The position numbers and the translations under genes were made by a program. The notes under the pieces were generated by a model. It was not told the DNA's origin, searched no databases, and saw only the letters and a program-made list of their open reading frames with translations. Below, one piece after another: positions 25,685 through 34,771 of a DNA stretch of 64,000 nucleotides (position 1 is its first letter; every line of letters begins with the position of its first letter). This DNA comes from Gallibacterium melopsittaci (GTDB lineage: Bacteria > Pseudomonadota > Gammaproteobacteria > Enterobacterales > Pasteurellaceae): the NCBI RefSeq assembly GCF_042433085.1, contig NZ_JBHLWA010000018.1:1-64000 (forward strand). The letters are read 5' to 3'.

Positions 25685-27595
25685 ATGAAATTCACGAAAT
25701 TTTTGCAAGAAAAAGAGACCATTCGTGACAATCAAGCAGAAAGTAATCTGTTTGCGCGTCGTGCATTAATTTCATTTATTGGGGTATTAGTACTAACAGG
25801 TGTATTAATTACTAACCTATATAATCTACAAGTTGTCAATTATGAAACCTATAAAACGCGTTCTAATGGCAATCGAATTAAACTATTACCTATCGCACCA
25901 ACCAGAGGCATTATTTACGATCGTAATAACAAAATTTTAGCGGAAAATCTCACTTTCTTTGGTTTATACATTGTTCCTGAAAAAGTCGATAATTTAGAAG
26001 AAACTTTTAATCAATTACGCCAAATTGTTGGTCTCACTAATGACGATATAGAGGCATTTAAAAAAGAACATCGTCGTTCACAACGCTATACACCAATCCT
26101 ATTAAAAGCAGATTTAAGTGAAGAACAAATCGCTCGTTTTTCCGTTAATCAATATGCCTTTCCAAGTATTGAAATCAAGCCTTACTTTAAGCGTCATTAT
26201 CTCTATGGAGAACCATTAACCCATATCCTTGGCTATGTTGCTCGTATTAACGATCGTGATGTAGAACGACTCAAACAAGAAGAAAAAGAAGCAAATTATT
26301 CAGGCACACACGATATTGGTAAATTAGGTATTGAACGTTATTACGAAGATGTTTTGCATGGCCAAGTTGGTTTTGAAGAAGTTGAGGTTAATAGCCAAGG
26401 GAAAGTTATTCGAAAATTACGAGAACAACCAGCTGTTGCAGGTAAAAATGTTCGTTTAACTTTAGATGTTGACCTGCAACGTTATATTTTCAATCTTCTT
26501 GGTGATCAAAAGGCGGCCGTTGTTGTAATGAATCCAAAAGATAGCAGTATTCTCGCTATGGTTTCTACACCGAGTTATGACAATAATCTATTCGTAGATG
26601 GTATTTCTTATAACGATTATCAGCGTTTACTAAATGATAGTGATCGTCCATTGTATAGCCGAGCATTACAAGGTGCTTACCCACCCGCTTCAACAGTAAA
26701 ACCTTTCATTGCCGTTTCTGCATTAACTGAAGGTGTCATTACCCCAAATACAACTTTTTATGACCCTGGCTATTTTGCTATTCCTAACACGACTAAACGC
26801 TTCCGTGACTGGTTAAAAACTGGGCATGGTTCAACGAATGTGATTAAAGGGATTACTGAATCTTCAGATACCTTTTTCTATAATGTGGCTTACTTGATGG
26901 GGATCGACCGTCTAGCTGAATGGATGCAAAAATTTGGTTTTGGTCAATCTACTGGCATTGATATTTTAGAAGAAACAAATGGTGTGATGCCAACCAGAGA
27001 ATGGAAACAAAAACGTTATAAAAAGCCTTGGTTCCAAGGCGATACGATTCCTGTTGGAATCGGGCAAGGTTACTGGACAGCTACACCATTACAATTAGCA
27101 AAAGCACTTGCAATATTAATTAACAATGGGAAAGTCAATACCCCACATTTAATGCAGGAAATCATGGGCAATCAAATTGAACCTTATGAAGATAAACATC
27201 CCTATCCTGATATTACAGAACCAAGTGATACAGCTTGGAATATTGCCAAACAAGGAATGTATGGTGTAGTAAATAGCCCAAATGGTACAGCAAGAAAAGC
27301 CTTTATTGGTACACCTTATAAAGTCGCAGGAAAATCAGGAACTGCTCAAGTATTTAGCTTGAAAGAAAACGAAACTTACAATTCTAAAAATCTTTCTAAG
27401 CATTTACACGATCACGCTTGGTTTAACGCATTTGCCCCATTTGATAATCCAGAAGTCATTGTAACAATTATTATGGAAAATGCTGGCGGTGGTTCAGGAA
27501 ATGCCGCACCAATCGTGCGTCAAATTTTTGACTATTATTTTGCGCATAAACAAACAAATAGCCAATTTAATCCTAGTGGAGTATCGACACAATGA
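25685..27595 (+). CDS. mrdA: Penicillin-binding protein 2 (elongation transpeptidase)
   Basis: PBP2 is the inner-membrane transpeptidase that works with RodA in the elongasome to cross-link side-wall peptidoglycan. The 636-residue product has one N-terminal membrane helix (ALISFIGVLVLTGVLITNLY) and the dimerisation/pedestal region (APTRGIIYDRN). The catalytic motifs are STVK (Ser about residue 336), SSD (about residue 392) and KSGTAQ (about residue 549). It overlaps the rodA start by four bases (ATGA). Confidence 0.97.
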   Translation: MKFTKFLQEKETIRDNQAESNLFARRALISFIGVLVLTGVLITNLYNLQVVNYETYKTRSNGNRIKLLPIAPTRGIIYDRNNKILAENLTFFGLYIVPEKVDNLEETFNQLRQIVGLTNDDIEAFKKEHRRSQRYTPILLKADLSEEQIARFSVNQYAFPSIEIKPYFKRHYLYGEPLTHILGYVARINDRDVERLKQEEKEANYSGTHDIGKLGIERYYEDVLHGQVGFEEVEVNSQGKVIRKLREQPAVAGKNVRLTLDVDLQRYIFNLLGDQKAAVVVMNPKDSSILAMVSTPSYDNNLFVDGISYNDYQRLLNDSDRPLYSRALQGAYPPASTVKPFIAVSALTEGVITPNTTFYDPGYFAIPNTTKRFRDWLKTGHGSTNVIKGITESSDTFFYNVAYLMGIDRLAEWMQKFGFGQSTGIDILEETNGVMPTREWKQKRYKKPWFQGDTIPVGIGQGYWTATPLQLAKALAILINNGKVNTPHLMQEIMGNQIEPYEDKHPYPDITEPSDTAWNIAKQGMYGVVNSPNGTARKAFIGTPYKVAGKSGTAQVFSLKENETYNSKNLSKHLHDHAWFNAFAPFDNPEVIVTIIMENAGGGSGNAAPIVRQIFDYYFAHKQTNSQFNPSGVSTQ

Positions 27596-28704
27596 GCGAA
27601 AAGCATACAATAGTATCTTTATGGCAGAAGCTACATATTGATTTAAAACTACTGCTAGGTTTAATTGTTATTGTTATTTATGGCCTAATAGTGTTATATA
27701 GTGCATCGGGTGGTAGCGAGAAAATGTTTGATAATCGCTTAATGCAGGTCGCTATGGGCTTTACGGTGATGCTTGTCTTTGCACAACTACCACCACGTTT
27801 TTATCAAAAACTTGCACCTTACTTATATATTGTTGGTATTATTCTACTCGTTTTAGTTGACTTAATTGGTACAACCAGTAAAGGTGCACAACGTTGGCTA
27901 GATTTAGGTGTTTTCCGTTTCCAGCCCTCTGAGTTGATCAAACTCTCTGTGCCATTAATGGTGGCAACGTTCTTAGGAAAACGCCAATTACCACCGAGTT
28001 TACTCAATACGGTAATTGCTTTAATGTTAATTATTGTGCCTACTTTATTGGTTGCAATTCAACCTGATTTAGGTACTTCAATCCTTGTTGCTGCTTCAGG
28101 AATCTTTGTTGTTTTCCTAGCAGGAATGAGTTGGAAACTTATCGCTACTGCCGTAATCGGCGTAGCTGGTTTTATCCCTGTTTTATGGTTTTACTTGATG
28201 CATGATTACCAAAAAACACGGGTATTAACACTGCTTGATCCTGAGAAGGATCCATTAGGTGCAGGGTATCATATCATTCAATCCAAAATTGCTATCGGTT
28301 CTGGTGGTTTATTTGGTAAAGGTTGGATGATGGGAACGCAATCACAATTAGAGTTTTTGCCTGAGCCACATACTGATTTTATTTTTGCAGTACTCAGTGA
28401 AGAGCATGGACTCGTTGGGATTATTATTTTATTAACCATTTATTTATTTATTATTGGGAGAGGATTAATTATTGGTGCGAAAGCACAAGACGCCTTTGGT
28501 CGTATTTTGACTGGCGCTTTAACATTGATATTCTTCGTTTATGTCTTTGTTAATATTGGTATGGTGAGCGGTATTTTGCCTGTTGTAGGAGTTCCATTAC
28601 CACTTGTAAGTTATGGTGGAACTTCATTTGTGACATTAATGGCTGGTTTTGGGCTAATAATGTCGATACATACACATCGACGAATGCTTTCTCATGGAAG
28701 CTAA
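27592..28704 (+). CDS. mrdB: RodA, peptidoglycan glycosyltransferase of the elongasome
   Basis: RodA is a SEDS-family glycosyltransferase that polymerises lipid II together with PBP2. The 370-residue product has about ten membrane helices. It keeps conserved SEDS blocks: GAQRWLDLGVFRFQPSELIK, QPDLGTSILV, and the C-terminal FLPEPHTDFIFAVLSEE and PLVSYGGTSFV. Its start overlaps the mrdA stop, which gives translational coupling. Confidence 0.97.
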   Translation: MSEKHTIVSLWQKLHIDLKLLLGLIVIVIYGLIVLYSASGGSEKMFDNRLMQVAMGFTVMLVFAQLPPRFYQKLAPYLYIVGIILLVLVDLIGTTSKGAQRWLDLGVFRFQPSELIKLSVPLMVATFLGKRQLPPSLLNTVIALMLIIVPTLLVAIQPDLGTSILVAASGIFVVFLAGMSWKLIATAVIGVAGFIPVLWFYLMHDYQKTRVLTLLDPEKDPLGAGYHIIQSKIAIGSGGLFGKGWMMGTQSQLEFLPEPHTDFIFAVLSEEHGLVGIIILLTIYLFIIGRGLIIGAKAQDAFGRILTGALTLIFFVYVFVNIGMVSGILPVVGVPLPLVSYGGTSFVTLMAGFGLIMSIHTHRRMLSHGS

Positions 28705-28747
28705 TTTCCATTTGAGCAATCAAAGAAAGTTAGGGAACATATTTAAT

Positions 28748-29578
28748 ATGAAACTAAAGAAATATTTAACTGTATTGGCAGCACTTTTTTTTCTGGTTCA
28801 GACGACCAGTGCGTTAGCCAAAACAGAAGTGAAAAATGAAACTAAGAAAGTTTATGGTATTGCGGGTCCCAAGTTACAATATCATCCTAAAAAGACTACT
28901 AGTAGAACTTATACAGTAAAAGGTGTTCGTTACCGTACTGTAACAACGAAAGAAGCGACAAAATATGCCAAGCAAGGCACAGCGACTTTCTATCATCCTA
29001 AATTTGTAGGACAGAAAACATCTAGCGGTGAAGTCTATAACGATAAGTTATTTACTGCCGCACACAAAACACTTCCACTCAATAGTTATGTATTAGTAAC
29101 CAATTTGCGTAATCATAAAAGAGTGGTCGTACGAATTAATGATAGAGGACCTTTTCACTCTAATCGAATTATCGACCTTTCTAAAGCGGCAGCAAAAGAG
29201 CTAGGCATGACAGCTCGTGGAACTGCAAATGTGAAGTTAGATATGGTTATTATTGATCGTCATGGTAATCTCTCTGGAGATGGTGGAAAAACTTTACTTG
29301 CTGCTCGACAAAAGCTACAAAATAAAGTTCAACACAATGATAAAACAATGAGTGGTCAATTCCAATTAACGGCAAGCAATATAGAAAGTCGAGAAAAAGC
29401 TGAAAAATTGGTTTCTGAATTAGCTATGAATGATGTAAAAACTGAAATCATTCAGAATGGTGATAAATTCAATATCAACTTTGGACCATTACTCGATCAA
29501 GCAAAAGTAAATAGCATTAAGCTAGCCTTTTCCCGTTTAAATTCAGATAATAGTCAGCTTTATACTTATCGCTATTAG
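28748..29578 (+). CDS. rlpA: RlpA-like septal lytic transglycosylase, apparently not lipidated
   Basis: RlpA cleaves glycan strands at the division site. The start MKLKKYLTVLAALFF (28748) begins a normal signal peptide ending TTSALA. An upstream in-frame ATG at 28694 would overlap mrdB and is rejected. The 276-residue product has the double-psi beta-barrel catalytic domain (GTATFYHPKFVGQKTSSGE, then VVRINDRGPFHSNRIIDLS with the catalytic Asp). A C-terminal SPOR domain starts at about residue 195. No cysteine follows the signal peptide, so the lipobox of E. coli RlpA is absent and the protein should be soluble in the periplasm. Confidence 0.93.
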   Translation: MKLKKYLTVLAALFFLVQTTSALAKTEVKNETKKVYGIAGPKLQYHPKKTTSRTYTVKGVRYRTVTTKEATKYAKQGTATFYHPKFVGQKTSSGEVYNDKLFTAAHKTLPLNSYVLVTNLRNHKRVVVRINDRGPFHSNRIIDLSKAAAKELGMTARGTANVKLDMVIIDRHGNLSGDGGKTLLAARQKLQNKVQHNDKTMSGQFQLTASNIESREKAEKLVSELAMNDVKTEIIQNGDKFNINFGPLLDQAKVNSIKLAFSRLNSDNSQLYTYRY

Positions 29579-29710
29579 TGTTAAACACGACTAAAGGTTT
29601 AAAACCTTTCTTTTATCGCGATATAATTAATAAGTATCTCAATCGGTACAACACATAGTGCAAACTATGTGTTGACCATATATTCAAAAATATGTTGTAA
29701 GGAAGGAAAA

Positions 29711-30895
29711 ATGTTGTTTTATTCTAAAAAACTGAAAAAACTTGCTTTTGCGAGTTTACTCAGTTTTTCTAGCATCTCACTTGCGTATGCCGAAGGACTT
29801 TATGATATCGCTCCACCACAAGTGAATGCACAAACTTATATTTTAATGGATTATCATACTGGTGCTGTGCTTGCAGCATTAAATCCTGATCAAAAACATT
29901 ATCCTGCTTCTTTAACCAAAATGATGACAAGCTATGTTATTGGACAAGCATTAAAAGAAGGCAGAATTCACAATACTGATATGGTAACTATTGATGAAGA
30001 ATCTTGGGGTAAAAATTTCCCTGGCTCTTCAAAAATGTTCTTGAATGTTAACCAACAAGTTTCAGTCGCAGATTTAAATAAAGGTATTATTATTGCCTCT
30101 GGTAATGATGCTTGTGTTGCCATGGCAAAATATCTTGCTGGTTCACAAGCTAATTTCATCAATATGATGAATCAATATGTTGATCAATTTGGGCTTAAAA
30201 ATACACATTTTGAAACCGTACATGGACTTGACCACGACGGGCAATATTCCACTTCACGAGATATGGCAATTATTGGTGCTAAATTGATCCGTGATCTACC
30301 AGAAGAATATCATATCTATGCAGAGAAAGAGTTTACTTTCAATAACATCAAACAGCCAAATCGTAACGGGCTATTATGGGATAAAAACCTTAATGTTGAT
30401 GGTTTAAAAACAGGTCATACAGATGAAGCTGGTTACAACTTAGTTGCCTCTGCTGTTGACAATAATATGCGTCTGATTTCAGTTGTAATGGGGGTTAGCT
30501 CATTTAAAGGACGTGAAGTCGAAAGTAAAAAATTATTGCAATGGGGCTTTGCTAATTTTGAAAATGTAAAACCATTAGCTGCAAATCAAATTGTTTCTGA
30601 ACAACCAATTTATTATGGTAAAGAAAACAAGGTGAAATTAGGTACACTCTCAGATGTTTACTTAGTGATCCCTAAAGGTAAAAGCCAATCCGTTAAGGCT
30701 CGTTATCAACTTAATCAAAAATTCTTAGAAGCACCATTGAAAAAAGGACAAGTTGTTGGTTCTATCGTATATCAACTTGATGGTAAAGATATTCAAACAG
30801 CTAATCTTCAAGTTATGGATACCGTTGAGGAAGCAGGTTTCGTTGGTAAAATTTGGGACTGGATAGTGCTTACTGTGAAGAGTATTTTTAGCTAG
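29711..30895 (+). CDS. dacA: D-alanyl-D-alanine carboxypeptidase (PBP5/6 type)
   Basis: This enzyme trims the terminal D-Ala from peptidoglycan stems. The start at 29711 lies behind AAGGAAGG; the ATG 14 codons upstream is ignored. The 394-residue product has a signal peptide (ending SLAYA). Catalytic motifs are SLTK (Ser67), SGN (in IIASGNDACVAMAK) and KTG (in GLKTGHTDEAGYN). A C-terminal amphipathic membrane anchor (GFVGKIWDWIVLTVKSIFS) is present. Its place after rlpA is conserved. Confidence 0.97.
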   Translation: MLFYSKKLKKLAFASLLSFSSISLAYAEGLYDIAPPQVNAQTYILMDYHTGAVLAALNPDQKHYPASLTKMMTSYVIGQALKEGRIHNTDMVTIDEESWGKNFPGSSKMFLNVNQQVSVADLNKGIIIASGNDACVAMAKYLAGSQANFINMMNQYVDQFGLKNTHFETVHGLDHDGQYSTSRDMAIIGAKLIRDLPEEYHIYAEKEFTFNNIKQPNRNGLLWDKNLNVDGLKTGHTDEAGYNLVASAVDNNMRLISVVMGVSSFKGREVESKKLLQWGFANFENVKPLAANQIVSEQPIYYGKENKVKLGTLSDVYLVIPKGKSQSVKARYQLNQKFLEAPLKKGQVVGSIVYQLDGKDIQTANLQVMDTVEEAGFVGKIWDWIVLTVKSIFS

Positions 30896-30943
30896 AAATA
30901 CCAACATTATTGAGCAGTATTATTTATTCCCTTGAAAATGAAC

Positions 30944-30969
30944 TAACCCACCCCATATGCGGTGGGTTA
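30944..30969. terminator. Terminator-like hairpin after dacA
   Basis: Stem TAACCCACC / GGTGGGTTA with an 8-nt loop lies 49 bp after the dacA stop. The T run is short, so termination may be partial and ybeD-lipB may be reached by readthrough. Confidence 0.6.
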
Positions 30970-31031
30970 AATTCCATTAATAGCTGATCTATTTGGATTA
31001 TTTACAAGTTATTGAGTAAAAAGAGAAAATT

Positions 31032-31304
31032 ATGCAACAAGAACAACCTAAATTGAAAGACTTACTTGAGTTTCCATGTGAATTTCCATACAAAGTTGTT
31101 GGTTTAGCACACCCAGAATTAACCGATCTTGTTCTTGCCGTTGTGCAACAACACGCACCAGGTGATTACAGTCCATCAATTAAACCAAGCCGTAATGGCA
31201 AATATCATTCTGTATCTATTACCATTACTGCACACAATATTGAGCAAGTCGAAACGCTATATAAAGAATTGGCTGAAATTGAAATTGTGAGAATGGTGCT
31301 ATAA
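31032..31304 (+). CDS. ybeD: YbeD-family protein (UPF0250)
   Basis: This small, conserved cytoplasmic protein of about 90 residues has a ferredoxin-like fold of the ACT type. The segment LLEFPCEFPYKVVGLAHPEL near the N-terminus identifies the family. Its biochemical role is not established. It is nearly always located between dacA and lipB, as here, 14 bp before lipB. Confidence 0.92.
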   Translation: MQQEQPKLKDLLEFPCEFPYKVVGLAHPELTDLVLAVVQQHAPGDYSPSIKPSRNGKYHSVSITITAHNIEQVETLYKELAEIEIVRMVL

Positions 31305-31318
31305 CAGGGACGGTATCT

Positions 31319-32029
31319 ATGGGAAGTACAACAGAGCATTTAGAACAGCAAGTTATTATTCGTCAACTTGGCGTGCAACCTTACGATACCATTTGGCACC
31401 GTATGCAAGAATTTACTGATCAACGTACCCCAGAAACGATGGATGAAATTTGGTTAGTCCAACATCCTCCCGTTTTTACACAAGGTCAGGCTGGGAAAGC
31501 AGAACATATTCTGATGAAAACAGAAATCCCCATTATACAGTCTGATCGTGGTGGCCAAGTGACTTATCATGGGCCAGGCCAACAAGTGATGTATATTCTG
31601 GTGGATATCAAAAGACGTAAATTAATTGATAAATTATCTGGTAATGAAGCCCCTCTTTCTGTCAGAGATTTGGTTACTTACTTAGAACAATGTGTTGTTA
31701 ATACATTGGCGGATTACAATATTCAAGGTTATCCAAAGCCTGATGCACCAGGAGTATATATTGATGGAAAGAAAATTTGTTCACTTGGATTGCGTATTCG
31801 CAAAGGTTGTTCTTTCCACGGTTTAGCATTCAACATTCATATGGATTTATCGCCATTTCATGCAATTAATCCTTGTGGCTACGCTGGTTTAGAAATGTGT
31901 CAACTACAAGATTTTGTTGATACTGAAATTACTTGTGCAGATGTTGCACCAAAACTTATTGAACATTTCACACGCTTAATTGGCTATCAACAACTTCACT
32001 TCGTTGATGGTTTACCCAATACAAAATAA
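31319..32029 (+). CDS. lipB: Octanoyl-[ACP]:protein octanoyltransferase
   Basis: LipB moves octanoyl groups from acyl carrier protein to lipoyl domains, the first step of lipoate synthesis. The 236-residue product has the substrate block DRGGQVTYHGPGQQVMY and the lysine segment KKICSLGLRIRKGCSFHGLA. It also has the catalytic-cysteine segment NPCGYAGLEM. It lies directly before lipA (11-bp gap), so the two-step pathway is encoded together. Confidence 0.96.
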   Translation: MGSTTEHLEQQVIIRQLGVQPYDTIWHRMQEFTDQRTPETMDEIWLVQHPPVFTQGQAGKAEHILMKTEIPIIQSDRGGQVTYHGPGQQVMYILVDIKRRKLIDKLSGNEAPLSVRDLVTYLEQCVVNTLADYNIQGYPKPDAPGVYIDGKKICSLGLRIRKGCSFHGLAFNIHMDLSPFHAINPCGYAGLEMCQLQDFVDTEITCADVAPKLIEHFTRLIGYQQLHFVDGLPNTK

Positions 32030-32040
32030 GGAATAGTAAT

Positions 32041-33003
32041 ATGGGCACCCCATTTAAAATGGAACGTGGCGTCAAATATCGTGATGCTGCCAAAACATCA
32101 ATTATCCCAGTAAAAAATATCGATCCAAACCAAGAGTTATTACCAAAACCAGAATGGATGAAAATTAAATTACCCGCCAGTTCCGAGAAGATCTTAAATA
32201 TCAAAAAGGCAATGCGTAAAAATGGATTAAACTCCGTTTGTGAAGAAGCTTCTTGCCCAAACCTAGCAGAATGTTTCCATCACGGTACTGCGACTTTTAT
32301 GATTTTAGGTGCTATCTGTACTCGCCGTTGCCCATTCTGTGATGTTGCACATGGTAAACCTTTGCCACCCGATCCAGAAGAGCCGAAAAAACTCGCCCAA
32401 ACCATTAAAGATATGGGCTTGCGTTATGTGGTGATTACCTCAGTTGACCGTGATGATTTACGAGATGGTGGTGCTGGACACTTTGCCGAATGTGTAAAAG
32501 AAATTCGTGCCTTAAATCCAAATATTAAAATTGAAATTTTAGTTCCAGATTTCCGAGGAAGAATTGAGGTTGCCCTCGAAAAACTAGCACAAAATCCACC
32601 TGATGTGTTTAACCACAATCTAGAAAATATCCCTCGTTTATATAAAGAGGTTCGTCCAGGTGCCGATTATCAATGGTCATTACGTTTATTAAGAGAGTTC
32701 AAACAAATGTTCCCAAATATCCCAACAAAATCAGGTTTAATGGTGGGATTAGGTGAAACCAATGAAGAAATTCTCGAAGTTATGCAAGATTTACGTAGTA
32801 ATGGCGTAACTATGCTGACATTAGGACAATATCTACAACCAAGTCGTCATCATTTGCCAGTAGCACGTTATGTTCCACCAGCAGAATTTGATGAGTTCCG
32901 TAGTAAAGCAAAAGAAATGGGGTTTGAACACGCTGCTTGTGGTCCATTTGTCCGCTCATCTTACCACGCAGACTTACAAGCCAAAGGTGTAGAAGTAAAA
33001 TAA
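32041..33003 (+). CDS. lipA: Lipoyl synthase
   Basis: LipA is a radical-SAM enzyme that inserts two sulfurs into protein-bound octanoate. The 320-residue product has both iron-sulfur cluster motifs: CEEASCPNLAEC (auxiliary cluster, CX4CX5C) and CTRRCPFC (radical SAM, CX3CX2C), at about residues 67-96. The C-terminal FVRSSYHAD motif carries the serine ligand of the auxiliary cluster. Downstream of lipB and followed by a strong terminator. Confidence 0.97.
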   Translation: MGTPFKMERGVKYRDAAKTSIIPVKNIDPNQELLPKPEWMKIKLPASSEKILNIKKAMRKNGLNSVCEEASCPNLAECFHHGTATFMILGAICTRRCPFCDVAHGKPLPPDPEEPKKLAQTIKDMGLRYVVITSVDRDDLRDGGAGHFAECVKEIRALNPNIKIEILVPDFRGRIEVALEKLAQNPPDVFNHNLENIPRLYKEVRPGADYQWSLRLLREFKQMFPNIPTKSGLMVGLGETNEEILEVMQDLRSNGVTMLTLGQYLQPSRHHLPVARYVPPAEFDEFRSKAKEMGFEHAACGPFVRSSYHADLQAKGVEVK

Positions 33004-33026
33004 TCTTCCTTGCTACATTTATTTCT

Positions 33027-33063
33027 AAACCCACAATGATTATCAAAAAATTGTGGGTTTATT
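33027..33063 (+). terminator. Terminator after lipA
   Basis: Stem AAACCCACAAT / ATTGTGGGTTT with a 12-nt A-rich loop is followed by ATTTG. It closes the lipBA transcript. Confidence 0.85.
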
Positions 33064-33165
33064 TGTTATTTTCGACCCAATTCACAAAATTACACTTTAT
33101 TTCCAGCTCTCTCATATATTGCAAATTACACTTCGCTTTATTTCCCCTCCCCAACGAGAGAATTT

Positions 33166-34695
33166 ATGTCATTAGCGATTGTGTATAGCAGGGCATCTAT
33201 TGGCGTGCAAGCACCATTAGTTACAATTGAAGTGCATATTAGCAAAGGTTCACCTGGATTAACCTTAGTTGGTTTACCTGAAACAACCGTTAAAGAGGCT
33301 CGTGATCGTGTACGTAGTGCATTACTCAATGCAAATTTTCGTTATCCACCACAACGTATCACCATAAATCTTGCCCCTGCGGATTTACCTAAAGAAGGAG
33401 GGCGTTTTGATCTGCCTATTGCCTTAGGCATTTTAGCGGCTTCTGGGCAGATTGATATCAAACGTTTACAAGCATTTGAATTTGTCGGTGAATTGGCTTT
33501 AACAGGTAATTTGCGTGGTGTACAAGGTGTCATTCCTGCTATTTTAGCTGCCAAACAAGCTAAACGAGAATTAATTATTGCAAAACAAAATGCCTCAGAA
33601 GCAACACTTGTTGCCAATGTACAGACCTACTTTGCTGATTCATTACTCGATGTTGTTTGTTTTCTGAATCAACAACAATCACTTCCTATTGCTCAAGAAA
33701 TGCCACCTCCTACAACTACATACTCCCAATATCCGCTTGATATAACTGATATTATTGGTCAACAACACGCTAAGCGAGCCTTACTGATTGCCGCTGCAGG
33801 TCAACATAATCTTTTATTCCTTGGCCCACCTGGAACAGGCAAAACCATGTTAGCCAGTCGTTTAACAACCCTATTACCAGAAATGAGTGAACAAGAAGCG
33901 ATTGAAACTGCGGCAATTAATAGTCTAGTACAACATCATTTAGATTATCGTCATTGGAAACAACGTCCTTTTCGTGCACCACATCACAGTGCTTCAATGG
34001 CTGCCTTAGTCGGTGGTGGTACAATTCCAAAACCAGGAGAAATTTCTCTCGCTCATAATGGGGTACTTTTTCTAGATGAACTCCCTGAATTTGAACGCAA
34101 AGTACTTGATGCCTTACGAGAACCATTGGAAAGTGGAGAAATTGTGATCTCTCGAACCTCTGCTAAAGTGACCTTTCCTGCAAAATTTCAATTAATTGCT
34201 GCAATGAATCCTAGTCCAACAGGGCATTATCAAGGCACACATAACCGCACCTCACCGCAACAAATTATGCGTTATCTCAATCGATTATCAGGGCCATTCT
34301 TGGATCGTTTTGATCTCTCAATTGAAGTACCATTATTGCCACAAGGGACATTACAACAACTCCCCAAAGATGAGAATAATAGTGAAAAATTACGACAAAT
34401 TGTGATTCAAATTCGGGAAAAACAATTAGAACGTGCTGGAAAAATTAACGCTAATTTATCAGGCAAAGAGATCGAAAAATATTGCAAATTACAACAAAAT
34501 GATGCGATTTTCTTAGAAACCGCTTTAAATAAATTAGGGTTATCTGTGCGAGCTTATCACCGTATCTTACGAGTTTCGCGCACGATTGCTGATCTTGCTG
34601 ATGAACAACAGATTCAACGTCCTCATTTAGCCGAAGCCTTAGGTTATCGGGCAATGGATCGGTTATTACAACGTTTAACCTCTGGTATGGAATAG
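33166..34695 (+). CDS. comM: ComM, competence-related Mg-chelatase-like helicase (YifB)
   Basis: ComM is an AAA+ hexameric helicase that promotes branch migration during natural transformation, first defined in H. influenzae. The 509-residue product has the N-terminal Lon-protease-like domain (VHISKGSPGLTLVGLPETTV). The Mg-chelatase AAA+ core follows, with Walker A GPPGTGKT (about residue 224) and Walker B LFLDELPEF. The C-terminal region holds SYHRILRVSRTIADL-type helices. It stands alone and is convergent with dcuC. Its presence suggests competence, although uptake signals are rare in this window. Confidence 0.95.
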   Translation: MSLAIVYSRASIGVQAPLVTIEVHISKGSPGLTLVGLPETTVKEARDRVRSALLNANFRYPPQRITINLAPADLPKEGGRFDLPIALGILAASGQIDIKRLQAFEFVGELALTGNLRGVQGVIPAILAAKQAKRELIIAKQNASEATLVANVQTYFADSLLDVVCFLNQQQSLPIAQEMPPPTTTYSQYPLDITDIIGQQHAKRALLIAAAGQHNLLFLGPPGTGKTMLASRLTTLLPEMSEQEAIETAAINSLVQHHLDYRHWKQRPFRAPHHSASMAALVGGGTIPKPGEISLAHNGVLFLDELPEFERKVLDALREPLESGEIVISRTSAKVTFPAKFQLIAAMNPSPTGHYQGTHNRTSPQQIMRYLNRLSGPFLDRFDLSIEVPLLPQGTLQQLPKDENNSEKLRQIVIQIREKQLERAGKINANLSGKEIEKYCKLQQNDAIFLETALNKLGLSVRAYHRILRVSRTIADLADEQQIQRPHLAEALGYRAMDRLLQRLTSGME

Positions 34696-34700
34696 ATCAA

Positions 34701-34733
34701 AAACCGTGCTAAAAATAATTTTTAACACGGTTT
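34701..34733. terminator. Bidirectional terminator between comM and dcuC
   Basis: Stem AAACCGTG / CACGGTTT encloses a TAAAAA..TTTTTA extension. On the minus strand the hairpin is followed by TTTG, favouring the dcuC transcript. Confidence 0.75.
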
Positions 34734-34771
34734 ATACCTAACAATTCAGGCTTTCATACAACTTTTACTGA

